From Lottia gigantea (lineage: Eukaryota; Mollusca; Gastropoda; Lottiidae), in assembly GCF_000327385.1 (NCBI RefSeq), contig NW_008710601.1, forward strand, positions 1,383,355 to 1,447,354: a DNA stretch of 64,000 nt, written 5' to 3'. The notes below the pieces were generated by a model, which was not told where the DNA came from, searched no databases, and saw only the letters and a program-made list of their open reading frames with translations. The position numbers and the translations under genes were made by a program. This document shows, piece by piece, positions 34,546-46,399 of this stretch; within the stretch, counting starts at the first letter, position 1, and the number at the start of each line of letters is the position of its first letter.

Positions 34546-35530
34546 TATAAAAAATCAATACATAAATTCGACATGAACTAATTGTTTTATTTGACAGTAT
34601 TTCTTCAAATTTTTGGAATTGTTGGGTATACTGAATTTATACATTCAAGATAGTGACGAAGTGAACATTAGGAATTGACCTGTATACTGAACTCTACTAG
34701 TTCTTAGTCCATAAACATATATAGGGATAGGGTCCATGCTTGATAATGACAAATATAATTTTCTAAAAATGCCTTTACTGCTTATTAGGATGCCGAACCT
34801 TGCACCGCGTAACTCATTAGAGAACATAAACATCAAGAAATATTTATACAACTACTTCAAATAAAAGACGTAATATATGAGTTCTGTTCTTAAAATAGAT
34901 GAAATAACTTCTCAATTTCTAGCATTTGTGGCTCATTTAAAGTTAATAGGTACATTCTATCACATACATGTAAACGATTGTTGAGACAAGAATGATGGCA
35001 TATGTTCAGGATTATTTAATGCTATGAATGAAAAATGAGGTTGGGTCAAAGCTATTTAGTTTGAATGAAAAATATGAATGGGTTCATGCAGTCAAGAAGC
35101 GTATCAGATAAATGATCCATCACAAGTTAGCTCTTTAGCTTCAAACATCGTTCTGATTCGGTTTAGATGTTAGTATTTAGCATATTACATTTACGATGTT
35201 GAAACAAAAATGTGGGTAATATCGTCCATATCACGTTTGGTTTATTGGGCAATAAATACACTAGGTTGGTCCTTAGTTTGTAACTTTTTTATTTTTCTTT
35301 GTCTCATCTTTTCAATGTGATCCAATTAATAAAAATATATTTAATAAATATTTTAAACCTACCCGTTCGATTTATTACATAATAATTGTTTACGTTACAG
35401 GTAGAATGAAGTAGAGAACCGCTTTATCAGCTATTATAGAATCTAAATCGTTTATTAATTGCATTGTTTGTTATTGATCAGGCATACATATTAAATGTAC
35501 CAATGAACTATGTGCACTTACAAAGAGTGA
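34546..35530. other. Unique AT-rich sequence, no gene seen
   Basis: Short frames only. This stretch separates two arrays. Confidence 0.4.
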
Positions 35531-35537
35531 TGTCAAG

Positions 35538-36455
35538 ATGACAAACTTATTCGCAGAGAAGACAAACCCAATCGCAGTGATGACAAACTCAATCGTACAG
35601 ATGACAAACCCCATCGAAGAGATTGCAAACCCAATCGCACAGATGACAAACCCAATCGCAGAGATGACAAACCCAATCGCAGAGATGACAGACCCAATCG
35701 CACAGCTAACTAACCCAATCGCACAGCTAACTAACCCAGTCGCACCGATGACAAACTCAATCGCACGGATGACAAACCCAATCACACAATTGACAAACCC
35801 AATCGCACAGTTGACAAACCCAATCGCACAGATGACAAACCCAATCGCACAGTTGACAAACCCAATCGCACAGATGACAAACCCAATCACACAGATGACA
35901 AACCCAATCGCACAGTTGACAAACCCAATCACACAGCTAACTAACCCAATCACACAGTTGACAAACCCAATCGCACTGATGACAAACCCAATCACACAGA
36001 TGACAAACCCAATCGCACAGATGGCAAACCCCATCGAAGAGATGGCAAACACAATCGCACAAATGACAAACCCAATCGCACAGCTAACTAACCCAATCGC
36101 ACAGTTGACAAACCCAATCGCACAGATGACAAACCCAATCGCACAGTTGACAAACCCAATCACACAGATGACAAACCCAACCGCACAGATGGCAAACCCC
36201 ATCGAAGAGATGGCAAACACAATCGCACAAATGACAAACTCAATCGCATAGCTAACTAACCCAATCGCACAGTTGAAAAACCCAATCGCACAGATAACAA
36301 ACCCAATCGCACAGTTGACAAACCCAATCGCACAGATGGCAAACCCAATCGCACAAATGACAAACCCAATCGCACAGTTGACAAACCCAATCGCACGGTT
36401 GACAAGCTCAATCGCACGGTTGACAAACTCAATCGCGCAGTTGACAAACCGAATC
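35538..36455. repeat. 21-bp minisatellite, about 43 copies
   Basis: The unit is ACAAACCCAATCGCACAGAT plus G, with variants ending TTG or reading CTAACTAACCC. The phase is kept exactly over 900 bp. The plus strand encodes a heptad MTNPIAQ (237 codons, 35,538-36,251). The minus strand encodes a heptad AIGFVNC over 334 codons (36,475-35,471), and a second minus frame is also open locally. The block beginning GGCAAACCCCATCGAAGAGA recurs at 36,023 and 36,191, exactly 168 bp or eight units apart, showing a higher-order repeat. I treat the frames as array by-products, not genes. Confidence 0.92.
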
Positions 36456-37957
36456 AATCGAAGAGATGTAGTCATCCGATGTTCATTAAATCAGTGCTAT
36501 CAACTGGATTGGATTGGATTCCATTTTTGGAACGTGGTCAACGTCTGACAACTGCGAATTTGCAAACGTCGACTAAATCTAACTATCGAATATATGCGTT
36601 CAAACAAAAATTGTTTGCTCTATAGCGGAATTGTTTTTTTCTTCTGTGGACTTTCCCATTGGGATACCGAGTTGACAGCAGAAAGTATACATAACGTTTC
36701 GGAACACATGTCTGTCTTTCCAAAACACACAATACCTCTTACATTTTAGCTTGTCAACTTAATCCTCTATTAAATAATTCACTTAGATAATGCCATTTAT
36801 TTTGTTTCAATTTTCATTTTTCAAATTGAATATGACAGAAGCAGACTCAGATAAAGTTATAAATAACGATATGACTTTTTATACCTTCAATTCTGGATTT
36901 AAAAAATCCATTAGTGAATCGAATTTCCACTTCCCTTAAAATTTATGAGTCTGGATATATTTGTACATCATCTTATGACTACTGATCATGTTTGGGGTAC
37001 ATAAAGAGATCAAAATGATGTCAAGTTGCTTTGCACAAAATATATCGATATGCATAGATGTTGTCAGGGACGCATCTGGAAAATGCATGAGAGAGGAGAG
37101 CCAAAATCGAGAAGTTTCTTTCCGAAGCGAGGCCGAAAGGGTCGAATCTGCTTGTGTCAGGGCTGTCAGAGGCCCCCAAAAGGAAGCCTAGAGGTATTAT
37201 TTAGAGGTATTTAATTCCCAGTTCAAAATTTTCGCTGGCCTGAGGGAGACTGGGCATGACCCAATGTTCAACCTCCATTGGATGCTGTTGCTTGCAAGTA
37301 TCTATTTCATTTGATTCTGTTTTGCATTGGATTAGTTTGATAAACGACATTGGGAACTCTCTAACGATGTAAGATTGGTTTGGTCATGTTCATTGGCTGG
37401 TCTGGTCAATTTTGTCTACATATCCCCCGGGTGATTGGGACTATGACTATTTAGAGTCCAAGCTAGCTACTTGTTGAATCGTTCAATCGCGAGCTTCTGG
37501 CCAAAGTTTTTCAAATACTGACTTTCGCACAACTGTGCAGTGAAACTGAATATTTTATTCCATATATCAAAAAGGAAAAATCTTTAACATCCGATTCTTT
37601 TACCATGGGCTGACAAAACCATTGCAAGCAATCTATAGAAATCGCGATTTTTAAGTCAAAAAAAATTTGCGCAAAATTCTTGATTTTTTTCCAGTTGGAG
37701 ACGAGTAATTCCGAACAAACCGTGACTCTAAGGTTTTGAATGTGCCGACTGATTAAAACAATTATCACCTATCATTGTCAATCGAATTGAATTTCAACTC
37801 AGATGTAAAAAGCTTTACGTCGATTGGGTAAAGAAATTTTCATCCAAAAGAATTTCAGTTTGGACGTTCAAAGTCTGGTTTGAAATCTTAATCTGATTAC
37901 TGGTAATTACAATTTCCTTTCTATTTTGGTTAAGAAATTTTAAGCTCTCTGTGGTGT
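36456..37957. other. Mostly unique; GC-richer fragment at 37,065-37,190
   Basis: A GC-richer segment with GGGCTGTCAGAGGCCCCCAA looks like a repeat fragment and has overlapping 62-67 codon frames without recognisable motifs. The rest is AT-rich with nothing recognised. Confidence 0.4.
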
Positions 37958-38045
37958 CAAATCGTGGGATGGGATAATGTATCGAGCCTCTTTAAGTGTA
38001 TTACAGGCTGGACTGAAGATTAGGCCAATACTGCTGTCCTGTGTC
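37958..38045 (+). mobile_element. SINE fragment
   Basis: CGTGGGATGGGATAATGTAT, CGAGCCTC, ATTACAGGCTGGAC and AGGCCAATACTGCTGTCCTG follow the SINE body in order. Head and tail are missing. Confidence 0.55.
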
Positions 38046-38177
38046 ACCCCTCCCAATATGTCTGTGGGGAGGTGGGGGGAACTGCAAGGCTGAACAATTC
38101 AGGGTATCAAATCAACGTATGCAGGGACCAAACTCTGGACCTCTGGGTCTAACTCGTAGCATAACCCCGGCTCTCAT

Positions 38178-38320
38178 ACAGTGCCGGAGCCAGTTTTATG
38201 TCCGAGGGATTGCCCGAATTTATAACCTAGTTATGAGATTTTTGCTCGAAGAACTTGTTTTCGTGGCTGAGAGGGGAACTCGGCTGCCCCCTCTGCCACC
38301 CCCATTGATTCCGCCACTGT
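38178..38320. mobile_element. hAT-like miniature element, 143 bp
   Basis: The left end ACAGTGCCGGAGCC and the complement of the right end ACAGTGGCGGAATC share ACAGTG.CGGA. The element is flanked by TCTCAT at 38,172-38,177 and again at 38,321-38,326. hAT elements normally make 8-bp duplications, so 6 bp is short; the family is an inference from the CAGTGGCGGA-type ends. The left half is homologous to the element at 20,144. A 95-codon plus frame crosses it by chance. Confidence 0.6.
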
Positions 38321-38326
38321 TCTCAT

Positions 38327-39254
38327 AAAAAAGTTTCAAGGCTAAATATTCCACTGATAATAACTCTTCATTCTTACATTGTTAATAATTATTTCAAATT
38401 AGACTGTCTGTTGGAAATTATGACTTGTACTTTTATACAAATTTACCTTACATTGCATATACCCTATATTATAAGACAAGATGTAAGTGAACAAATACGT
38501 CGTCAAATGCCAATTATCTCTGAAAATCTCTTTACATAAATATTTAACAACAAAAGAGAGGACCTTAAATTAAAAACTAACCACAAGTTATCTTAAAGTG
38601 CACACAAATACCATTTGATGGATTTTTTAAGTAATACCACGTAACATTTTAACCCATTAACATCGTGGATGCCATTAAAAGATGAATAGACATCCTGAAA
38701 AAAAAATACACTCCGCCTACCTTTTTGACCGATATGGAAATTAGATTAAGTATGTTTCCTTTCTAATTAGGCACCAATATCTCAAAATATAACTAAAAAC
38801 TATTCATTTTGTCAGTAATGGAGTTAATGAATGTCCACCAAAGGAAAGACTGGCTTTCTATTCTTGTTTGTCTTGAATACAAGAATACATTTGATGGAAC
38901 ATCAAAGACCTAGAATGCGACATTAAAAAGAAGACAGAGAGCAAAACCTTTGGTTTGATTCTAGTTATCACAATGCTTTCAATTCGATGTAGATTGCTGA
39001 TGATATAATCACATGCTCTTAAAAAGCCGTCCTCTGTTTGCGATGCAATATAACTAATGACCAATTAATTACGCCAAGCTTTGATCGGTTAAAGTAAAGT
39101 ACCAAATCACAACCATAAACGTAAACTCATTTGGCCTTTCAGAAATCTGAGAAATAAGATGGTCATTACTTGTAGGTCCAAAGAACATAAGTAAAGTCTT
39201 CACATGTAAGTTCTATTATTTGAAGAACTAGACATATTTAGTCGTAGGTAGGCC
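38327..39254. other. Unique AT-rich sequence, no gene seen
   Basis: Nothing recognised. Confidence 0.4.
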
Positions 39255-39441
39255 TACTTGTTTTCGGATGTGGCAATAAATTAAGGACCCGAATTCTGGA
39301 GGTTGGCCAAATGATAGATTTCTCAACAGGAAATCGAAAGAGAGTAGGCAAATGCCTCTGATTGCACACTTCATGGCATTTCCTTTATTTGCCAAATTTG
39401 GAATAGAAAAATGGGATGTAAAATCTGATTTCATTTAATTT
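39255..39441 (+). mobile_element. Decayed SINE copy
   Basis: TTGTTTTCGGATGTGGCAAT, AATTAAGGACCCGAATTCTG, CAACAGGAAATCGAAAGAGA, GTAGGCAAATGCCTCTGATT, GCACACTTCATGGCATTTCC and GGGATGTAAAATCTGATTTC match SINE body elements in order. The tRNA-like head is missing. Confidence 0.65.
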
Positions 39442-39968
39442 TCTGTACGTGATTGAGCGTTTTTTTATTTTTTTTTTCCGCACTCGTCAAAGTAATCCAG
39501 TACGACATATATTTTGTTTCAGCAATTGCCAAAGTAATTTAATATTTATGTATTTGATTGTATTAACATTGATATCCTGTGATATATAGACAAACTTTCG
39601 TGTTAATATACACTGGGTATATAAATAAACAGTAAATAATTAACGTATTGTCTGTTCTGGTTATCCTTTAATATTTCTGTTCATCCCATGATCAATATTA
39701 ATACTCCCTTTCTTTATTACAGATTATCACCTAGAAGACTGAAACTTACAGAAGGAAGTCATTTTGTCTCGTCGTCTACTCTCTTTTTGGATAGTTGGAT
39801 TTTATTGGTTCATGACCTTCGAAGTCCATTCGGATATGATACCGCTTCTGTTCTTTTTTCAGAAACTGACTCGCAAAATCGCAGAAGAATGAATTCGATG
39901 CACGTCAGAATTTTTTTGTAGTCGGAAATATATTGCCTAAACCCAGTGGCGGCGGTGAGCAGTTCAAA
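39442..39968. other. Unique AT-rich sequence, no gene seen
   Basis: A 77-codon plus frame (39,688-39,921) has no recognisable motif. Nothing else was found. Confidence 0.4.
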
Positions 39969-39969
39969 C

Positions 39970-40442
39970 AATCGTCCAAATCACACGAAAATAGCAAGTA
40001 AATAGGAACACCAAACTGAACAGAATTTAGAGTTCGAATAAGTAACCCTTATTTAGGGAAATTAACTTATGTTTTTGAATGGCGGAGGAGTGAACTCAGT
40101 AAACGTTAAAATTTGTTGCTGTTATTGTCGCAAATACATCGGAATACACCCTGTGGCTGCGTTAAGTGGGGCAAATTTACATCCATGTTCCAAATCAAAA
40201 GAACATAACAAGTAAATACGAACACCAAACTGAACAGAATTCAGAGTTCGGATAAGCAACCGCTTCTGTTATTTAAAAATTAACTTATATTTTCGAGTTG
40301 TGCAGAGTGAATTTGGTGACCGTTAAAAGTTGTTGCGGCTGTAGACGCAAATGACTCGGTCACTGCGCCAGTGATAAAGATTTACACCCATCGTCCATAT
40401 CACGAGAAAATAACAAGTAAATACGAACAGAATTCAGAAAAC
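39970..40442. repeat. Tandem repeat of about 207 bp, 2.25 copies
   Basis: AACAAGTAAATACGAACACC-type blocks occur near 39,990, 40,205 and 40,410. The first two copies share AAACTGAACAGAATT.AGAG, TCG.ATAAG.AACC, AATTAACTTAT and CGTTAAAA.TTGTTGC. The third copy stops after CAGAATTCAG. Identity between the first two is about 75-80%. Confidence 0.68.
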
Positions 40443-41403
40443 GTATTTGGAATCCATGAAGGTCAAAGACTAAGTGGAATGTGATCTGGAAAATCTATGA
40501 CTGTGTGAAATAAAGGTATAAAGCTATGAATGATAATTGACTTGAAGATCCCAAGAGATTTAGATAGAGTATAAAAACAGTATTGAGAAGTAAAGGTCTT
40601 GTTTGTATCATAATAATACATGTTCGAGATACAATCTGACTCGGTCTCTCTATTTCAGTTATCCTTTGCTGGTTCTCATATGAACTATGTTTTTGACACG
40701 GTGATTTATGGCAAAATATTTTTAAGTAAAATTTTGAAATTTCGAGCGGCATGGCTTTAAATATTTAAAAGGATCAATACAAGTGTTTCCACTAACATTC
40801 TTCAGTTTGGATTTGCTTTCAGTTATTTATTATGTGTGAATGAGTGCACCATTTTCAACAGCATTTTCTACATCTACAAATTTTGATTTCGGTGCTTTGT
40901 AATCGGATCTTGCATGTGTAGTTATCTCCAATCAAGCTGCTCATATTGAAGAACATTCATAAGAGCATAAGATATTATAATTTTTCCATCTGGTCTTACT
41001 TGACCACTCCAGCAAAGTTTATCATTAGGAACTGATGAAGCAAGGGATTTATCGATTGTTTTGAAATATATGAGAATATTGTAACACAAATTTAGCGTAA
41101 AGAATAAAATATCAATAACATAATATACCATATATACCATAATGACAGGGTGAAATGAAAATAGAAAAACCTATCATATTTAATGTGATTATCAGACTTG
41201 GTGATTTATTTTCATCAGATCATCTCAAAATCATATTTACCAACGATTGATTTATTATTGTAACGTTCGTTCTACAGATTCGTGTGGTTATATGCCTTTG
41301 TTGCACGCTTCGTGCTTTCTCGGCATTAGCGATTCTGAAAATGGTTTTACAATAACTCTTTATAGTTCAGATGAACATTACAAAAAAGAAAGGTGATTTT
41401 AGA
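40443..41403. other. Unique AT-rich sequence, no gene seen
   Basis: Short minus-strand frames of up to 85 codons, none recognisable. Confidence 0.4.
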
Positions 41404-41815
41404 GAATATTCATGCAAATTTTTTAGATTTTGAATCTTTGTGATATATTGTAAACTCACTTGGGTGTCTTGTATCGATACAAGTTTCTACTGGCTTCAAG
41501 TTAAGATTATAGGAGTATAACAAACAATAAATATACAGTATATACAAATATCTAAGAAACGCTACTGATATACTTCAGATATATATGATTATATAACAGT
41601 GAATATTCACGAATAACGATGCGAATTTTTCCGATGTTATGTTATGTGATATCATGTAAACTCACTTGGGTGTCTTGTATCGATACAAGTTTTTTCTGAC
41701 TTCAAGTTAAGATTATAGGAATATAACAAACACTATATATACAGTATATACAAATATCTAAGAAACACTGTTGATATACTTCAGATATATGTGAATATAT
41801 AACAGTATATAAGAA
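41404..41815. repeat. Tandem duplication of about 200 bp with an embedded 16-bp palindrome
   Basis: GTAAACTCACTTGGGTGTCT begins at 41,450 and 41,656. Both copies contain the perfect palindrome CTTGTATCGATACAAG and continue with TTCAAGTTAAGATTATAGGA, ATATACAGTATATACAAATA and GATATACTTCAGATATAT. The 3' two thirds are more than 90% identical, while the 5' parts have diverged. Confidence 0.82.
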
Positions 41816-43427
41816 TTTAGTATTTAAACAATATTGCATATCGTTAGCGTGGACATTGAATAACCTTGATGTTAACTAGCTTTTAGGTCTGCTGTCCAGG
41901 TGCTAAGATCATTATGTTCCATATGTAATTACTTTTCCGGTATCGCTCCATTTAACCGTCAATATTAATAGACGAGAAAGTCTTCTCGTGCCATCGTCAT
42001 TGTGAGTAAAGCAAAATGAAGTGGAATGGCAGATTAGTCTTAGAGAAAACTAGACGATCACTCGATACGCCTTTAATGCCGTTATCTTTCAACTGAGAAT
42101 ACACATGGAATTTATAAGGTGGCTCTTAAAAACTGAAGACAGCTCATTGAAAGATACTTCTCAACTCCAGTTGAAATAATTGTATGATCAGGTGTAACAA
42201 TGTTTTTTTGCGGAGAAAATCGAAAATAACAGAAGTTTTCACTTGGAATTTATGTGTGAAATCAACCGAGTGAAATAATATTTTAGAGTTTTTTTTAAAG
42301 CCAGGTATCAAAGGAGATAAATACTTGTACATTTGAACACGTTGAGCAATTGGAATTTAATGAGGTATCATTAATTCGTAGTTTAATTTTGTGGCAATAC
42401 GCTTGGGTAACTTTTTATACTGATGCATAATTTACACATTTGAACTGAATTTGCCATTAACCGGGTTGAAAATCGATTTTCATGTGACGTGATATAAAAT
42501 AGTATGCATCAATACAGAAGACATCATACATATCCAGAATAGGATAGTTTTTTATGGTCGCATTATTCTGCCACTTGAAAATAATTTTGGGTTATTTTGT
42601 CATTTGACTTAAACTGTGACTATTGCTAAGCGTGTTAATTGTGATACAAATTTTAAAAATTTGCAATAGTGATAAGGAGTATACGTTGGTCGCCGAAAAA
42701 AATTTAAGAAAATTGCTACTTTTGTACAAAAAACATAACGCCAGTAATTTGCATCTCTTGTGACCATAGAAACGAAAGAATAATATATCAGAGACTATTG
42801 ATTTTATTAATGTGATTAGAGAATCTTATCCGTTACGATCTATATTGTGAACTAATTACTGATTGCTAAAGTTTTGGAACAGTTAATTTCACGGAATTCA
42901 TAAACTGCAAGGTAAGAACATCTCTTTTCTCAAACCTAAATTACCATTAACTTTAGGAATGCAGGTATTTTATATTTCTTTTCGTTTCTTTGAGAACTTG
43001 TTACAACGTACTTCAACTTTTTAATTGAACAGTCGACATCATTTGAATTTCTTCTTTTTCCTCGAGGGCACTGAATACCTACCCACAATCTAGCTGAATC
43101 TTTTGCCAACTTTTGTGATACACTTTCGTTTTTGGTTTTGTTTTATTTTTGCATGTAAAGGTGTAACATTGAGATCTACCGGTTACTGAATATCATTAAT
43201 TCAATTCTAGACAATGATATATTTGATTAACGCGACGGGGGAGGGGAGTTTTTCATATCAAAGTATATTAATATATTTCATACTTCGTTGAACAATATTT
43301 ATTGCAATATAGTATGCATGATTTATAACATAATAGAATATAATATAACCCATCCATAAACAATCACATCGTTATGTAAGTCATGGTTGGTGGTACAAGA
43401 AATGGAATGTGGGTGTCAGTATACAGA
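41816..43427. other. Unique AT-rich sequence, no gene seen
   Basis: No frame above 62 codons and no repeat was recognised. Confidence 0.4.
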
Positions 43428-43468
43428 ATTATTTAACTTGTAACAAGGAAACATACAAGTTAAATAAT
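43428..43468. other. Perfect 15-bp stem-loop
   Basis: ATTATTTAACTTGTA at 43,428-43,442 and its exact complement TACAAGTTAAATAAT at 43,454-43,468 enclose an 11-nt loop. No Pol III promoter or terminator context is evident. It could be the core of a very small palindromic element or a cruciform-prone site. Confidence 0.8.
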
Positions 43469-44700
43469 ATATTAGTTCAGTGTAGACACACGTTTGGGTT
43501 CCTTCCCAGCTGATATGTATGAACAGTATTAAGGCACAGATTAATATAGTCGAGTGGTCTTTTCAAATGTTGCTCTAAATTGTAAGGTCAATATCGCCTC
43601 TTGTTATGCATAATATTGTATTAGAAGTTTAGATTAGACATGTAGGTCCTATTCGTTTTTAGTACATTAAGCAGTGAAAGTTCATAAGCATGGCGTTTTT
43701 TTCATGTTTTTTTTTTCAAATTTTCAATGATATTTATCAGAGGCTGCTCATCCAGCTGTATCAAACTATTATTTTCAAGTAGACATATGCTATTTATAAA
43801 AACGTGTTGTTTGGACACGTATAGCCAAAAAATATGCCAACCTTTCGAGGCCATGCATACGCTTCGGTATTCGTTCGTATCTTAACTGGATCTGTGGTTT
43901 TGTGATGTATATAGCTCTGAATTTTTTCAAGATATTTACCAACACGATGTTTTGTACATCAGTGCTTGTCGCCAATGCCTTAATATCAACACGCTGTAGA
44001 ACTTGGTGGCAAACCTTAATCTCGGCTTTGGAACTAAATCAAATTATGGCAATTATATAGTTCAATGGACATCTGCTGATTGCCGAGTGTCTGTTTTCCA
44101 TCTTAAGGTGCAATATTAATAAAGACTCATATTGTGTTGTCTTTGCTGATTATGTGCTTCATTATACCCACTGCGTAACATAATCATTTTGTGACACCTA
44201 ATCGTGAAGAAAATATTTGTTAGAAAAATTCTTCAATAACTGAACGTGTGAATATGTGTTAAAATTGGATATTTTTCGTCCTACTGTCTCCACGATTCTG
44301 GTTACTCTTTCATCACTTATTTTTAGCAAACTTGTTAACAGTTAAACGGGCTTTACATGTTCATGGAAACAAAACAAAAACGAGCTTGAACTGTTAATGA
44401 CTTTCCTACGCCTCATATACAGCAAATAACTTGTGTTTAAATATGAATGTGAAAACCAACAAATTTGAATGAGATGACGAGATGAGACAGATATATTCTT
44501 ATGAATAATACATTTTTTCAAAAAATGAATAATTTTAGAATATCTTTCAATCAAGGTTTGCCAGATAGTTCGTGCGATTTGTGTCGGAGTTCATGCTTGA
44601 CGTTATGATTTCCTCTGGAACACGGATTTCTGCTTCCATGGTTTCAGCCTGTTACCAATCTACATTATGTTACAAATTATAATAAACTATTCAGGTCGTT
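43469..44700. other. Unique AT-rich sequence, no gene seen
   Basis: Nothing recognised. Open frames are at most 70 codons. Confidence 0.4.
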
Positions 44701-44811
44701 ATATACCAAAAACGACACGACACTGCAAAAATTAGAAACGATATAAACAATTTGGGTATTATTCACATGTCGATTAATCTTGTGCAGTGATGTGTCGTTT
44801 TTGGTGTATAA
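44701..44811. mobile_element. Hairpin MITE, about 111 bp
   Basis: The left arm ATATACCAAAAACGACACGA plus CACTGCA and the complement of the right arm, TATACACCAAAAACGACACA plus TCACTGCACA, match over about 26 bp with one indel and two mismatches. The interior of about 55 bp is AT-rich. The outermost bases are TATA, compatible with a TA target as in Tc1/mariner-type elements, but this is inference. Confidence 0.7.
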
Positions 44812-45618
44812 AGGCCTTTGTTCATACAATGAACTTCCTTGAATCTAGAAACTTAATCTTTCTAACGTTGTATAATACTCACCGTGGGAAAAGTCTTCAA
44901 TACATTTTAATGTCTGTTTGGTGCTTTTTTTCTAATCTGTTCTAATTTTCAGCCTTCAGCTTTACCGCTCTTCTTGTTTCTTGTTTCTTGTTTGAATTTT
45001 GCGTTCAATGTTATTGATGGTTTTCAACCATTGGGTTGATTTAGAGATTTGCAATTATTGAGCAGATATCATTGATGTGCCCTGTAAATAGGTGAAAGCA
45101 CATATTCTTTCTGTGGACACTCAGCTTTAGGTTAAACCTCTTGTATTGAATATAAGCCCTTTTTATAAAAGCTTGACCCGTCAAACTTTCACTTCCTTGG
45201 TTGTTATATCCGGATATGACGTCATCAAGGTATAGTATGTGACGATATTATAGTATATCTCTTTTGTGTTGTTTTGTCGGGATAATATGCGTACTGCCTA
45301 CATCAACATCAACATAGAATTCCCAGTAACAAGCAGTTATTTTATGTAACCTGTCATTTCACTAGATGTATTGCAACTACAAGTGTAATGCATTTTCTTA
45401 AGGGTGCTCTCTGACTAAAATCGTGAGAAATACCTTTCTCCGGATATCTGAAGAAAGCGAAAACTTACGAAGGTCGCATACAGAATAATTACAGAAATTT
45501 ATCTTAAAGAAAAGCAGGTCATGATATTTCCAGCAGATGACAGGTCGAGGAAATACACTAATGGCATCTAATACCGAAATACTATGCTGATTACTTCAGA
45601 CAACAATTCATAGTCATT
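44812..45618. other. Unique sequence, no gene seen
   Basis: A short TTCTTGTTTC duplication lies near 44,972. Nothing else was found. Confidence 0.4.
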
Positions 45619-46042
45619 GATAGACTGCAATTTCGAAATAATGATTATTTCGCAATATTGTGTTTTGACCATGAAATCGCCGAATACTATGTGACTATTA
45701 TAATATAATAATGTGGCAAAACAGTGGCATACAAATGATCATGTGTTTAAGCCACGAATATACAGTAGAAAATAAAACAAGTGAACACATGCGGACACGA
45801 TTCCTTTCTACTGTTTTCTGCTGTATCGATGATAGACTGCAATTTCGAAATAATGATTATTTCGCAATAGTGTGTTTTGACCATGAAATCGCCGAATACT
45901 ATGTGACTATTATAATATAATAATGTGGCAAAACAGTGGCATACAAATCATCATGTGCTTAAGCCACGAATATACAGTAGAATATAAAACAAGTGAACAC
46001 ATGCGGACACGATTCCTTTCTACTGTTTTCTGCTGTATCGAT
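45619..46042. repeat. Recent exact-period tandem duplication, 2 x 212 bp
   Basis: GATAGACTGCAATTTCGAAA begins at 45,619 and 45,831. I count about four mismatches in 212 bp, so the copies are about 98% identical, much closer than other duplications here. The 69- and 60-codon plus frames inside (beginning MWQNSGIQ) are duplicated with the unit and have no recognisable domain. Confidence 0.92.
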
Positions 46043-46395
46043 AATTCCGCATCGTACACCGCACCGTACATTGCTATTCTCGATTTTGAAAACCAACAAA
46101 GTTAACTAATAGATAAGAGAAAATAAGTCTAACATAGAGTAATATCTAAGATTCAAGTATTCCATATGAAGAATATATAATTTTCGCAAAATACCAGATA
46201 CATTTCTTATCTAAATATACAACTCGACAATCAATAATATGTCTGTATCCACTCTTCTACCATGCATGTTGGGCAATTGCATATATGCAAAAAAAAAAAC
46301 ACTTGGGTCTTTTAGAGATTTTGCAGTCGCATGTATGACGGGTGTGGCGCCAGACAGTGTATGATTACTCTTCTGGACACATGATACCACTCTTC
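46043..46395. other. Unique sequence
   Basis: Nothing recognised apart from a run of A near 46,290. Confidence 0.4.
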
Positions 46396-46399
46396 ATTA

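Noticed and set aside
35471-36475. 334-codon frame as a real repeat protein gene
   Set aside because: The frame is a direct consequence of a 21-bp unit free of stops, and another frame on the opposite strand is equally open. No start context or flanking exon was recognised.
39946-39965. CAGTGGCGGCGG as another hAT-like end
   Set aside because: No inverted partner was found within 500 bp.
45711-46105. Paired frames beginning MWQNSGIQ as a duplicated small gene
   Set aside because: They are identical because the whole 212-bp DNA unit is duplicated. The peptide shows no domain, signal peptide or conservation evidence.
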